This document shows, piece after piece, positions 46,476 through 56,595 of a stretch of 64,000 bases of DNA. The translations under genes were made by a program, and so were the position numbers. Below the pieces are notes generated by a model. That model did no database searches, was not told the DNA's origin, and saw only the letters and a program-made list of their open reading frames with translations. This stretch comes from Candidatus Rickettsiella viridis (lineage in GTDB: Bacteria; Pseudomonadota; Gammaproteobacteria; Diplorickettsiales; Diplorickettsiaceae). The stretch lies in the NCBI RefSeq assembly GCF_003966755.1, contig NZ_AP018005.1:62001-126000 (forward strand), written 5' to 3'. Each line of letters begins with the position of its first letter. Positions within the stretch are counted from its first letter, which is position 1.

Positions 46476-48113
46476 ATGCCAAATCTTCAGGCGGATAGAT
46501 TAAAAAAAGATTGTAAAGACCGTGAAAAAGCGGCTATTTTTTATTATGTGGTTGATTTAAAAGTTAATGAACATGAGCAGATAAAAATATTAGAGTTTGG
46601 TCGTGGCTTTCAATCAGGAACCTCGGGCTACAATGAATTGTTTGGTTATGGGAGGAATTTACCTGGTTTTTTTTTAAAAGCTAAATTATAAGACAATTTA
46701 AAAAAGATAATTAATTCAGTCTATATTAATAGTTTTCCGGGTATTCCATCTAGTAAGGATGATAGTGGATATGTTGGTTTTTTGAATTCTTTAACAGAGA
46801 GTAAACACAATGATTTTCGCAAATTAGATTTTTATTCAGGTATTTATGCAGGCACGAGTATAAAAACTGCGCCAGAGCATGTTTTAGCGCTAGATGACGA
46901 TCCGACTTTACAAACTATCCTCGATGATAAAATTTTAATGCACTTGGCTTTACCAATTCAAGCAAAAGCGTACCGTCCAAAAGCACTTAGTTTTCCCCGG
47001 CAATATACATCAACACTCGCACAACAAATTTGCCAAGCGATAAAAAGTGACTATATCGTATTAAAGATAGGTGATTCCCACGAGGGTAAAGGTGTTATTA
47101 CGATTCAACGTGAGAAGCTAGATGAAATATTACGTTTTTTACTCGCGAGAGATCAAAGTGAGCTGATGTTACGTTTATTGCCTATAGTGGCTAATGATAG
47201 ATTTTTTAAGCTAAAAAATAGAGACCCTTTGGCATCTAAAGCGTTTTTTTCTGAAAAAATAGAGAGTAAATTAAAAGAGTCCTATGGGATATCTATGCTG
47301 TGCTACCAAACATGGTTAAATTCGGATAACCCTTTGTTTTTAGTAGAATCTTATGAGGCTTCTAAGCCCATAAAGAAGGGTAATACTGATTATGATGCAA
47401 CCATGCGGGTATTATTTCTTATCCTTAAAAACGAAGGTCGTTATTCATTTCAGCCTATAGGTGCTTATTGGAAGTTGCCTGAATTACCGATGGTGAAAAA
47501 AACTAAAAAATTATCTTGTAAAGATCATCGCTTAAGCCAAATTTCATCGACGAGTAAGCAAGCTGATCTAAGTTTAGAAGTTGATCCTTCTACCTTGCAT
47601 AAAGTCTATGCCCACCTTAATTTAATTTTACCGATTATTTTTAAGGCTGTTCAAGAGACTAATTATATTGAACTGATTGCTACACATTTACTTCCTGCGG
47701 CGAAGGATAAGCAAGAGTGTGATTTTTTCTATCAGATGAAATTAGCTAATAATGTGGGATCCTTGGGTCGTTATGAAGAAGCCATTTCTATTTTAGAAGT
47801 GATACAAAAAAAACAACCTAATCATTATCGTAGTTATCACGAATTAGCCATTATTTATCATTTACAAGAAAACTATGAAAAAGCCATTACATTTTATACA
47901 AAAAGTCTGGCGTTAGATCCGACGTTTGCAGCGGCGTATCGTAGACGTGCGCAAAGTTGGTTAGCTTTAACGTGTTACGACAAAGCGCGGCAAGATATTA
48001 AGCAGGCGTTAAGCTTAGCACCTAATGATCGACAAACACTGAATGTTGAAACAGAAATCAAACTAAAGATGGCGCCAGAGGCTGTGGCCAGCACTTCTTA
48101 TCATTTTAATTGA
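46476..48113 (+). pseudogene. ATP-grasp/TPR-like protein interrupted by an ochre stop
   Basis: One frame of 545 codons with TAA at codon 72 (46689-46691) and open on both sides. ATG 46476 has AAGGA 7 bases upstream. Before the stop: ILEFGRGFQSGTSGYNELFG, which resembles the start of ATP-grasp-type proteins. After it: DYIVLKIGDSHEGKGVITI (ATP-grasp-like core) and, near the C-terminus, tetratricopeptide repeats (YEEAISILEVIQKKQPNHYR, YEKAITFYTKSLALDP, YDKARQDIKQALSLAPN). The stop probably derives from CAA. A shorter product from the TTG at 46782 cannot be excluded. The function was probably host-directed, but I cannot show it. Confidence 0.75.
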
Positions 48114-48301
48114 GAAGTAGGGTTATTTGCCGCTGCTTCTATTTAATAAAATAGATATATCTTGTTAAGGGCCAAACTAATCGGGTAATCTCTCCTTAGA
48201 AATGAGGCTATTGTTGCTAGGTATGTATATAAAAGTGCTGTCAATGCATCTTGTGGTTATAATAGCCAGAATCTTTAACAAAATTAGAATAGGGGCTACC
48301 C

Positions 48302-48796
48302 ATGATAACGCAAGCTGCTAAACCCGTCTCTGTATCGGCGATTCATGATCATACCTATAAAATATTTCCTAATGATCTTAACTCAACGGAGACGGTTTTT
48401 GGGGGGTTAATCATGGCAACGCTGGATAGAGTCGCGTCTGTTGTGGCCGAACGTCATAGTGGGAAATCGTGTGTTACTGCATCCGTTGATGCGATGCATT
48501 TTTTAAAGCCAGCCAAACGAGGAGATATTTTGATTTTCCAAGCATCTATTAATCGCAGCTGGCAGACTTCGATGGAAGTAGGTGTTCGGGTTTTGGCTGA
48601 AGATTACCGTACGGGTGATCGGCGTCATATGGTTTCTGCTTATTTTACTTTTGTGGCTACTGATGAGAATGGGGTTAAAACATCTGTTCCGCAGGTTATC
48701 GCAGAAACAGAAGATGAAAAGCGGCGTTACCAAGAAGCGGGCGATCGACGTGACCGTCGGCGACAAGAAGCAGAGGCACGGCGTTCAAGAAAATAA
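48302..48796 (+). CDS. Acyl-CoA thioesterase (YciA-like hotdog)
   Basis: A 164-residue single hotdog domain: LNSTETVFGGLIMATLDRVASVVAERHSG (about 25-53, hotdog helix with the acidic Asp), VTASVDAMHFLKPAKRGDIL, and SMEVGVRVLAED. These cleave acyl-CoA to free acid and CoA. The C-terminal 30 residues are a charged Arg/Glu-rich tail (RRDRRRQEAEARRSRK) not present in E. coli YciA. Confidence 0.88.
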   Translation: MITQAAKPVSVSAIHDHTYKIFPNDLNSTETVFGGLIMATLDRVASVVAERHSGKSCVTASVDAMHFLKPAKRGDILIFQASINRSWQTSMEVGVRVLAEDYRTGDRRHMVSAYFTFVATDENGVKTSVPQVIAETEDEKRRYQEAGDRRDRRRQEAEARRSRK

Positions 48797-48832
48797 GTAT
48801 TTTTTAATTAATCTAGCTTACATTTTACTGAA

Positions 48833-48959
48833 GTATATTCACAGCAATGGGCTTTTTAGCAAGGTGCCGTGAAAATGAAGCAACTGGAGTGTATACATGA
48901 TACATGAGGATTGCGAATTGAGCGGCAACGCCGCTGAAAGTTCAAGTGCGAAGAGTATA
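48833..48959 (-). repeat. Dispersed palindromic repeat, copy I (upstream of gloB)
   Basis: Inverted relative to the others in the window, but again with its left end toward the next gene, gloB (55 bp). It contains a free-standing ORF from ATG 48897 to TAG 48974: MIHEDCELSGNAAESSSAKS then IKWVW. It does not fuse to gloB. Confidence 0.92.
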
Positions 48960-49013
48960 AAGTGGGTTTGGTAGAGATATAGATGCCCTATAAATAAAAA
49001 AATTGGAGACAAT

Positions 49014-49790
49014 ATGGCTATTCAAGTACAACCTATTTTGGCATTTAAAGATAATTACATTTGGTGTCTGATTAACGATGAGACTAACCATTGTATTATC
49101 GTTGATCCAGGTGAGGCAAAACCTGTTTTAGGGTTCCTTAAACGTTCAAATCTTTCGCTAGACGCGTTATTTATTACGCACCATCATTGGGATCATACCA
49201 ATGGCATAAAAGCGATTTTAAAAGATCATTCGGCGCCTGTATTTGGGCCGGCGAAAGAAAAAATAGCAGGCGTTTCCAATCCAGTAGATGAGGGAGATAC
49301 GGTTGAATTAAATAATTGGCCCATTACGTTTAAGGTTTTAGCCATCCCTGGCCATACACTGGGCCATATCGCTTATTACGGGGATAATTTACTTTTTTGC
49401 GGAGACACGCTATTTTCTGCGGGATGCGGTCGACTGTTTGAAGGGACTGCTGAACAAATGTTGGATTCTTTAAATAAACTTTCGCAATTGCCGGATGAAA
49501 CACAGATTTATTGTGGTCACGAATATACGCTGAATAATCTGAATTTTGCGCAAATGCTTGAGCCCAACAACGTTCATGTTAAGGAATATTTAGAGCGGGT
49601 TCGTGAATTACGCCAAAAAAACTTACCTAGTCTTCCCTGCACATTATCTACGGAGCGATTGGTTAATCCTTTTTTACGTTGCGATAAGACAGAGATTTTA
49701 TCACGTGTTGAAAGGCACCGGGGGAAGAAATTTGATTTACCGGCTGAAGCATTTGCTTATCTTCGCCAATGGAAAAATAATTATAAATAG
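49014..49790 (+). CDS. gloB: Hydroxyacylglutathione hydrolase (glyoxalase II)
   Basis: 258 residues. Metallo-beta-lactamase fold with THHHWDHTNG (about 55-64; metal ligands), AIPGHTLGHIAYYG, LFCGDTLFSAGCGRLFEG and CGHEYTLNNLNFA. Splits S-lactoylglutathione to D-lactate, the second step of methylglyoxal detoxification. ATTGGAGA lies 5-9 bases before the ATG. gloA is not in the window. Confidence 0.95.
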   Translation: MAIQVQPILAFKDNYIWCLINDETNHCIIVDPGEAKPVLGFLKRSNLSLDALFITHHHWDHTNGIKAILKDHSAPVFGPAKEKIAGVSNPVDEGDTVELNNWPITFKVLAIPGHTLGHIAYYGDNLLFCGDTLFSAGCGRLFEGTAEQMLDSLNKLSQLPDETQIYCGHEYTLNNLNFAQMLEPNNVHVKEYLERVRELRQKNLPSLPCTLSTERLVNPFLRCDKTEILSRVERHRGKKFDLPAEAFAYLRQWKNNYK

Positions 49791-49880
49791 GCTTTGTTTT
49801 GTGGATCTTGAGCTTGTCGTTCGGGTAATCGGCTCAGGCTCAGGATTCTTATAATATTGTTTGACTTAGTAAATTAGCGG

Positions 49881-49946
49881 GTTTTTTCTTTGCTTTACCT
49901 TCTATAGTGTCAATTTAGCGTTCTTTTCTTGTTTTTTCTTTGCTTT
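49881..49946 (+). repeat. Short direct repeat
   Basis: GTTTTTTCTTTGCTTT occurs at 49881-49896 and again at 49931-49946, 50 bp apart, within the non-coding gap between gloB and the next gene. Cause unknown; possibly slippage-derived or a binding-site pair. Confidence 0.5.
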
Positions 49947-50081
49947 CCTATCTCCCTGAACAAGGCGTAAAGTTTAAAAAACAAATATTATTTGTTAATA
50001 ATCATTTAATTTTACGTTAAGGATGGTTTAATTTTCTTGTTATAAGCTCCTGTTTTAATTATCTAAAACACTTATAACAAA

Positions 50082-51242
50082 ATGCCTAATAATAACAATA
50101 ATACTAATTTTACCCGTGTCTCTGATCTTGAGACTTTTTTCTCAGGTAGTAATTGGGTTCTAGAATTCGAAGATTTTGAGGTTTCATCTCAAGATCCAGT
50201 TGGTTCCGGTGACGAAGTTGATAAAGGAAACTTTAAAGGACTGTATCGAGAAGTAGAAATAAATGAGGACACGGGGGAAGTATCTCGTCGTGTTATAAGA
50301 GCTACTAAGTATGGAAGGAATGGAGATAAAATTCTAGAAATTGATCTTAGAGCAGTACATGTAGGGAAAGAAAAAAATGGGGAGCTGCAGGGAGCCTTTT
50401 TATTGACAGATCCAATAAAAAACAAAGTGAATGGAGAAAAGCCGATTGAAGAGCTACTTATATACTCACATGGCAGTATTAGCAACAGGGGGGATGAGGG
50501 TGAAATTGTTTTGAAGAAAGGCATGCCTGTTATTTCTTTCCTTGGACCACATGAAGCTATATTGAATATAGAGCTAGGTTGTATTACTCCTTATGCAGAG
50601 GTTTCTTTTGAAGGTATTACACTAACCTCTGAGCAGGCAAAGTATGATTTTGAGACTTCGGGCTACCAAGCGATAACGGGCGCACCTATCCGCTACGACG
50701 CGAAAACGGGCGCACCTCTCGGAGTTATTCATAATTACGAATTAACGAAATTTGACAGCGACCAATTAACAGGTGACTTAAGGCACGTTCTGGATAAAGT
50801 AACTGAGCATATGCAGCTACAGAGAGAGATCGCAAAAACTTGCAGAGAGGATGGGCATGCTTATGAAACTGATCCTTTAAAATTAAAGCCAGGGGTGAGG
50901 TTTGTTCCACTTGTAGATACGATTGTGATTCGAGCTAAAGGGGAGATGGATACATCTGACGTAATTAAAATTGCGCAAGAGCGTGGGTATAAAAAGATTA
51001 TATGTAACTTTTGTCGTTCTCTTGCTCCAGTATCAAAACCACATTGGATTACTAATCTCTTTCTTAAAGCAGGGCCGAATAAACCTGCGCCGGAAGTATA
51101 TTGTGCTAAAGATACAAAACTATTAGAAAAACCTATATTTTTATCTTGGGCTGAGGTTGCGAAGCTTGAGTATACCAGGATAGAAGCAGCAAAACATGAA
51201 GCGGAGCTGCTATCTTCTTTTGCTCCAAGAATGTCGCGTTAA
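50082..51242 (+). CDS. Effector candidate with possible His-Gly/Cys dyad
   Basis: 386 residues, no signal peptide. IEELLIYSHGS (His130-Gly131) follows a hydrophobic strand, and YKKIICNFCRS puts Cys311 at the end of another strand. Clan CD cysteine peptidases have that order (strand-HG ... strand-C), so a protease or adhesin-like domain is possible, but I find no further match. The C-terminal part is Glu-rich (EYTRIEAAKHEAELL) and ends SSFAPRMSR. That tail resembles an E-block type IV secretion signal. The ATG lacks a clear ribosome site. A 15-bp-stem terminator follows. Confidence 0.75.
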   Translation: MPNNNNNTNFTRVSDLETFFSGSNWVLEFEDFEVSSQDPVGSGDEVDKGNFKGLYREVEINEDTGEVSRRVIRATKYGRNGDKILEIDLRAVHVGKEKNGELQGAFLLTDPIKNKVNGEKPIEELLIYSHGSISNRGDEGEIVLKKGMPVISFLGPHEAILNIELGCITPYAEVSFEGITLTSEQAKYDFETSGYQAITGAPIRYDAKTGAPLGVIHNYELTKFDSDQLTGDLRHVLDKVTEHMQLQREIAKTCREDGHAYETDPLKLKPGVRFVPLVDTIVIRAKGEMDTSDVIKIAQERGYKKIICNFCRSLAPVSKPHWITNLFLKAGPNKPAPEVYCAKDTKLLEKPIFLSWAEVAKLEYTRIEAAKHEAELLSSFAPRMSR

Positions 51243-51283
51243 CAAAGCGAACAATCAAATAGATTGAAGGCTGGGTGCAATCC

Positions 51284-51319
51284 AAGGGTGGTAGCTAAGC
51301 AATGTTAGCTACCACCCTT
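51284..51319 (+). terminator. Rho-independent terminator
   Basis: A perfect 15-bp stem (AAGGGTGGTAGCTAA / TTAGCTACCACCCTT), 6-base loop, followed by TTATTTAT. The clearest intrinsic terminator in the window. Confidence 0.9.
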
Positions 51320-51382
51320 TTATTTATACGCATGAGAGCATCTACCTAGTCAAAAATAGCTTGCTTTGTTATCCTGGTGCAT

Positions 51383-51748
51383 ATGCATTGTCAATTATTA
51401 TTAGAAGATATTCGCTTAGACGTTAAATTAGGCCACTCAGAAGAGGAGCGTTCTGCTCTACAGCGGGTTTTAGTACAAGTAACGTTTGGATTTGAAACGA
51501 TTCCTTTGGTTTGTAGCACCGATAATTTGCATGATACGCTTTGTTATGCCACGCTCGTTGATGAGCTGCAAACATTTTGTGACGATCGATCTTTTAAATT
51601 AATTGAAGCGTTGGGTTATCAGCTATATCAATTTATTCAAGAAAAAGTAGTTGCAACACGCCCCGAAAAAATGACAGTTGCTTTACGTGTTATTAAAAAT
51701 CCGCCTCTTTCTACGCTTGAACAAGCGAGTTTTTCAATTTGCGATTAA
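51383..51748 (+). CDS. folB: Dihydroneopterin aldolase
   Basis: About 121 residues; the ATG at 51383 is chosen over a GTG two codons earlier. LEDIRLDVKLGHSEEER matches the FolB start (IxxLxVxxxIGVxxxEr) and NLHDTLCYATLVDEL is the conserved D-x-DTxxY region; LIEALGYQL follows. Converts 7,8-dihydroneopterin to the hydroxymethyl pterin in folate synthesis. Confidence 0.9.
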   Translation: MHCQLLLEDIRLDVKLGHSEEERSALQRVLVQVTFGFETIPLVCSTDNLHDTLCYATLVDELQTFCDDRSFKLIEALGYQLYQFIQEKVVATRPEKMTVALRVIKNPPLSTLEQASFSICD

Positions 51749-51844
51749 ATTTTTTATTAAAAATTATGTCAGTATAAAGAAATATCCTAGGAAAAGTTTA
51801 CAGAGTATAATTAACTTTCCAGATTGGGTACACTATTTAATACT

Positions 51845-54433
51845 ATGAAGCATACAATCGATTTATCGCAACATACGCCCATGATGCGCCAATATCTCAG
51901 CATAAAAGCAAATTATGCTGATAAGTTATTATTTTACCGTATGGGGGATTTTTACGAGTTATTTTATGATGATGCGATTAAAGCAGCCGAATTATTAAAT
52001 ATTACCTTAACAAAGCGAGGCCAATCCAATGGTCAAGCTATTCCCATGGCAGGTGTGCCTTTTCATAGCGTGGAAAGCTATTTAGCAAAACTGGTTAAGC
52101 AAGGTGAATCGGTTGCTATTTGCGAACAGGTTTCTGATCCAATCTCTGGTAAAGGCCCCATGGAAAGGCGAGTAACACGTATTATTACGCCCGGGACACT
52201 CAGTGACGAAGCCTTATTAGAGGCACGACAAACTAATTTTTTATTGGCTTTGTCACATAAAGCTGATCAATTTGGCTTAGCTTATTTAGATATGAGTAGC
52301 GGTCAATTTCATATCTTACAAGTTAATAATCAAGAAGCTTTAGTGAGTGAATTGGCACGCCTAAGTCCCATTGAGTTACTGATTGATGAAGCATTTCAAT
52401 TAGACATCTTGTTAAGCCCTTATAAGACCATACGTCGTAGACCAAGTTGGGAGTTTGACTTAACTGCAGCGACGCATTGTCTTACGCAACAATTTCAAAC
52501 CCGCGATTTAAGTGGCTTTGATTGCCAGGACTTACCTTTAGCCATTCAGGCTGCAGGTTGTTTGCTCAGTTATGCAAAAGCGACGCAACAAACTAATTTA
52601 TTTCATCTTCAGCCGCTTCGTGTCTATAGACGTGAAGAAAGCGTTATCTTAGATGCAACAACGCGACGTAATTTAGAATTAACTACCAATTTACAAGGCG
52701 GAAAAAGCAATACGCTGATGTCGATTATGGATAAGACGGCTACGCCTATGGGAGGCCGTTTATTACACCGTTGGGTACATAGTCCTTTACTTAACTTTGG
52801 ATTAATTCAAGCACGTCAAACGGCTATTCAATGTTTATTAAACACACAAGCTTATTTAGGGCTACACAATGTGTTACAAGGCATCGGTGATATCGAACGC
52901 ATCATTGCTCGGGTTGGCTTAAAATCAGCAAGGCCACGCGACTTAGAACAGTTACGTTCAGCATTGGCTAGTTTGCCTGATATTCACAATAAGCTGGGTT
53001 GTTTGCCAGTCATTAAAAATACCTCGGACGATCTCCTTGTTAGTTTACGTAACAATATTAAAATATTCCCGTCGTTATTTTCCTTATTGCAACGAGCTAT
53101 TGTTGAAAATCCGCCCGTCATGATTCGGGAGGGTGGTGTTATTGCAAAAAATTACCACAGTGAGTTAGATGAATTGCAAACGCTTAGCGAGAATACAGGA
53201 CAATATCTGGTTGATTTAGAAAAGCGTGAGCGAGAGCAATCGGGTATTAGCACGCTCAAAGTTGGTTTCAATCGTGTCCATGGTTACTACATTGAGATAA
53301 GTCGTGGGCAAGCAAAACAAGTGCCAAATCATTATATCCGCCGACAAACCTTAACCAATGCAGAGCGTTTTATTACCCCTGAATTAAAAGAATTTGAAGA
53401 TAAAGCGCTGAGTGCACGCTCTAAAGCACTCAGTTTGGAAAAAAGACTTTATGAGGAGCTTTTGGATAAACTGCTTGTTTATCTTACTGATTTACAACAA
53501 ACAGCCAATGCATTAGCACAATTGGACGTCCTCACCTGCCTAGCAGAGCGTGCTGCGACACTTAAATTGGTTTGTCCGCATTTAAGCGCTGATTCAGGTA
53601 TTCATATCAAAGGAGGGCGTCATCTTGTTATTGAACAAGCGATTGATGTACCCTTCGTGGCAAATGATAATGAGTTAACAGCACAGAAACGTTTATTAAT
53701 TATTACTGGCCCTAATATGGGCGGTAAGTCGACTTACATGCGGCAAACGGCTTTGATTTGTTTGCTAGCGATGACCGGGAGTTTCGTTCCTGCCGATAGT
53801 GTTTTGATAGGTCCTCTTGATCGTATTTTTACGCGAATCGGCGCGGCGGATGATTTGGCCGGAGGGCGTTCTACCTTTATGGTAGAAATGACAGAGACCG
53901 CTTCTATTTTGCATAATGCAACGGAACAGAGTTTGGTGATTATGGATGAAATTGGTCGGGGTACGAGTACGTTTGATGGTTTAGCCTTGGCATTTGCTTG
54001 TGCAGAGTATTTGGCAAAAGAAATTAAATCCTATACTTTGTTTGCGACGCATTATTTTGAGCTGACAGAGCTTGCTGAAAAAATAGCCGGAATAGCTAAT
54101 TGCCATTTAACGGCGATGGAGTACCAAGATAAAATAGTATTTTTATATACGGTTAATGAGGGCCCAGCAAATAAAAGCTACGGACTACACGTGGCACAAC
54201 TCGCGGGTGTTCCTAACCCTGTTATCAAACGTGCAAAGGAAAAACTACTATCATTGGAAAAGCAAGCTCATTTGCTTCAAAAACCATTATTTTCTGTCCC
54301 TCCTGTTCCAGAAAAAATAATGGTTTCTCCTGTTCTGGAGTTGTTGGAGCATATTGAGCCCGATCACTTAGCGCCAAAAGAAGCGCTTGAAATACTTTAT
54401 CGATTAAAATCCTTGCAAGGAATTAATGTATGA
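51845..54433 (+). CDS. mutS: DNA mismatch repair protein MutS
   Basis: 862 residues from ATG 51845; a TTG at 51824 is an unlikely upstream alternative. Mismatch-binding GDFYELF (about 34-40; the Phe-x-Glu motif), connector and lever domains, clamp, and ATPase with Walker [14 protein letters not shown] (about 617-629), Walker [16 protein letters not shown] and [13 protein letters not shown]. Complete and apparently functional, so the homopolymer frameshifts nearby are not explained by a broken mutS. ATGA overlap with pssA. Confidence 0.95.
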   Translation: MKHTIDLSQHTPMMRQYLSIKANYADKLLFYRMGDFYELFYDDAIKAAELLNITLTKRGQSNGQAIPMAGVPFHSVESYLAKLVKQGESVAICEQVSDPISGKGPMERRVTRIITPGTLSDEALLEARQTNFLLALSHKADQFGLAYLDMSSGQFHILQVNNQEALVSELARLSPIELLIDEAFQLDILLSPYKTIRRRPSWEFDLTAATHCLTQQFQTRDLSGFDCQDLPLAIQAAGCLLSYAKATQQTNLFHLQPLRVYRREESVILDATTRRNLELTTNLQGGKSNTLMSIMDKTATPMGGRLLHRWVHSPLLNFGLIQARQTAIQCLLNTQAYLGLHNVLQGIGDIERIIARVGLKSARPRDLEQLRSALASLPDIHNKLGCLPVIKNTSDDLLVSLRNNIKIFPSLFSLLQRAIVENPPVMIREGGVIAKNYHSELDELQTLSENTGQYLVDLEKREREQSGISTLKVGFNRVHGYYIEISRGQAKQVPNHYIRRQTLTNAERFITPELKEFEDKALSARSKALSLEKRLYEELLDKLLVYLTDLQQTANALAQLDVLTCLAERAATLKLVCPHLSADSGIHIKGGRHLVIEQAIDVPFVANDNELTAQKRLLIITGPNMGGKSTYMRQTALICLLAMTGSFVPADSVLIGPLDRIFTRIGAADDLAGGRSTFMVEMTETASILHNATEQSLVIMDEIGRGTSTFDGLALAFACAEYLAKEIKSYTLFATHYFELTELAEKIAGIANCHLTAMEYQDKIVFLYTVNEGPANKSYGLHVAQLAGVPNPVIKRAKEKLLSLEKQAHLLQKPLFSVPPVPEKIMVSPVLELLEHIEPDHLAPKEALEILYRLKSLQGINV

Positions 54434-55287
54434 ACAAAGAAATTTTTGATCCAAATGACGGTTTCTTCGCATTTAATCAAAGCGATCAAGCAATACCTAG
54501 GGTTGAAACGGATAAAAATACGGATAATGAAAATGGAGAAGGAAGTAGACAAACTATTTATCGTCGTCGGGGTATTTATTTACTGCCTAATTTATTTACT
54601 ATTGCGGGCTTGTTTGCAGGTTTTTATGCCATAGTAAGCGCTATGGAAGGTTATTTTAGTAACGCAGCAATTTCTATTTTTATTGCGATGATTATGGATT
54701 TTTTTGATGGGCGAGTTGCGCGTTTAACAAATACACAAAGTGCTTTCGGTGCAGAGCTAGATAGTTTATCCGATATGGTTTCTTTCGGTGTTGCGCCGGC
54801 ATTGGTTGTCTATAGCTGGTCTTTAGAAAGTTTGGGTAAATTAGGTTGGTTGGCGGCCTTTGTATTTGCGGCGGCGGGTGCATTACGTCTGGCGCGTTTC
54901 AATACACAAGCATTGGTGATGGATAAGCGTTACTTTCAAGGTCTTCCTATCCCGGCGGCAGCAGGTATTTTGGCGAGCATGGTATGGTTAAGTGTTGACT
55001 CTGGCATTCCAGGCGAAGTCGTTGACATGACCGCGGCGGTGTTAGCCATTCTAACGGCTATTTTGATGGTAAGTAATATACGTTACTATTCTTTTAAAGA
55101 AATCGACTTGAAAGGCCGCGTTCCTTTCGTCGCTATCTTACTTGTAGTGCTCGCGTTTGTTGGTATTTCGCTGGATCCGCCTAAAATACTTTTTTTGCTG
55201 TTTTTTTGTTATGGGATATCCGGACCTATTCTAACATTGTGGGCATTACATAAAAAACGTTCGCAGCGAAAGAAACAACATCATTAA
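54430..55287 (+). CDS. pssA: CDP-diacylglycerol-serine O-phosphatidyltransferase
   Basis: 285 residues, inner-membrane. CDP-alcohol phosphatidyltransferase motif D-G-x2-A-R-x8-G-x3-D-x3-D is complete: DGRVAR...G-AEL-D-SLS-D (about 95-117). About eight hydrophobic segments follow an acidic, unusually long N-terminus (1-45). Makes phosphatidylserine, the substrate of psd at 45519. This is the membrane type (as in Bacillus/Legionella), not the E. coli PssA. Confidence 0.93.
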   Translation: MNKEIFDPNDGFFAFNQSDQAIPRVETDKNTDNENGEGSRQTIYRRRGIYLLPNLFTIAGLFAGFYAIVSAMEGYFSNAAISIFIAMIMDFFDGRVARLTNTQSAFGAELDSLSDMVSFGVAPALVVYSWSLESLGKLGWLAAFVFAAAGALRLARFNTQALVMDKRYFQGLPIPAAAGILASMVWLSVDSGIPGEVVDMTAAVLAILTAILMVSNIRYYSFKEIDLKGRVPFVAILLVVLAFVGISLDPPKILFLLFFCYGISGPILTLWALHKKRSQRKKQHH

Positions 55288-55326
55288 ATAAATAATAGTC
55301 TGATTTATTGCAGATACTTTTGTTAC

Positions 55327-55342
55327 CCCGGCGAAAGCTGGG
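55327..55342. repeat. CCCGGC-GAAA-GCTGGG hairpin
   Basis: A short hairpin between convergent pssA and trpS, with the core of the common proteobacterial CCGGCGAAAGCCGGG palindrome, here with one G-U pair. Fragment or terminator. Confidence 0.45.
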
Positions 55343-55368
55343 ACCCAGGATTTGAAGATAGCTTCTAA

Positions 55369-56466
55369 CTAAGGCAGTGAGCTTAATTTAAGCTGACGTT
55401 TGAAATAATCTTGTTTCATGGCAGTTTTGGCTTTTATTAAAGTATCTTCAGCCAGTTCATTGGCTTGTTCTGTACCTTGCTGTAAAATTTTCAATACCTC
55501 GCCCGGATCGTTTTCATACAAGCGTCGTCGTTCACGCATGGGTTGAGTTAAGGCAACCAATATTTCGACTAATTTTTCTTTGCAAACCTTATCCCCGATT
55601 TGTCCTTGACGGTATTGTATCTCAGCTTCCTCAACCCATTTTTTGTCAGGGTTAAACGCTTCATGAAAGATCCATAAAGGATTATTTTCAGTAGAGCCCG
55701 GATCAGAGGCACGCAGTCGTTTCGGATCGGTATACATCCCTCTTATTTTTTTAGCGATGCTATCTGCATCATCACTTAGATAGATGGCATTGTTGAGTGA
55801 CTTGCTCATTTTTGGCAATACGCCATCGCTATTAGGTGCACCTGTGCCTACTAAACGTTTTACACGGCTTAGTTTGGGTTGAATGATAGGAAAAAGGCCG
55901 CCTTTTGCCACATAGTCTTTGTCTTCAGTTTGTGGATCGACACCGCAGTAAAGTTGATTAAATCGACGCGCACATTCGCGAGCCATTTCTAAATGAGCGA
56001 CTTGATCCTCGCCCACAGGAACAAGTTCTGGGCGAAAAGCGAGGACATCCGCTATTTGCCCTACAGGATATAATAAGAAGCCAAAAGGGTAATTATCACC
56101 TAAATTTTTATTGCGTATTTCATCTTTGATCGTGGGATTGCGCATGACACGTGGGAAGGACAGCAACATGCTGAAAAACCATGTGAGCTCTGCAATAGCA
56201 GGCACTTCAGATTGAATGAAAATACTGCTTTGTTTAGGATCAAAGCCGACCGCGAGATAATCCAATGCAATATCTAATGTATTCTGGCGGATTTCTGTGG
56301 GGTGCTCGGCGCGAGTTGTAAATGCATGTACATTAGCAATGATGAAATAACATTCATAGCTTTCTTGTAAAGCAAGACGTGTTTCCAGGGAACCTACCCA
56401 ATGCCCAAGGTGAAGTTTGCCAGTAGGGGTGTCGCCAGAAAGTAGACGTGGTTTTGGATGGTTCAT
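55369..56466 (-). CDS. trpS: Tryptophanyl-tRNA synthetase
   Basis: 365 residues from ATG 56466 (MNHPKPRLLSGDTPTGKLHLGH); a longer frame to 56547 is not conserved in style. Class I: HLGHWVGS (19-26), the E/F-V-P/S-E-V-P-A region, PVGEDQVAHLEMAREC, and KMSKS in LPKMSKSLNNAIYL (about 224-237). Charges tRNA-Trp. Confidence 0.94.
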   Translation of the reverse strand: MNHPKPRLLSGDTPTGKLHLGHWVGSLETRLALQESYECYFIIANVHAFTTRAEHPTEIRQNTLDIALDYLAVGFDPKQSSIFIQSEVPAIAELTWFFSMLLSFPRVMRNPTIKDEIRNKNLGDNYPFGFLLYPVGQIADVLAFRPELVPVGEDQVAHLEMARECARRFNQLYCGVDPQTEDKDYVAKGGLFPIIQPKLSRVKRLVGTGAPNSDGVLPKMSKSLNNAIYLSDDADSIAKKIRGMYTDPKRLRASDPGSTENNPLWIFHEAFNPDKKWVEEAEIQYRQGQIGDKVCKEKLVEILVALTQPMRERRRLYENDPGEVLKILQQGTEQANELAEDTLIKAKTAMKQDYFKRQLKLSSLP

Positions 56467-56595
56467 AGTATTAAGCGATTTAACTACTAAAAAATTTAAT
56501 CTATTTTCGCGGCTTATACACGATAGTTCAAGTTCTTTTAATGACACATTAAAAAATTATCTGTATAATGATAAATAAAAAAGGATAAATTTATT

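Noticed and set aside
44427-46691. Reassigned stop codons (TAG/TAA read as Gln)
   Set aside because: Both stops are explained by single C-to-T changes in decaying genes; ordinary genes across the window use TAA and TAG as terminators.
48503-48766. An 87-aa ORF opposite the thioesterase
   Set aside because: Antisense shadow of the hotdog gene; no ribosome site.
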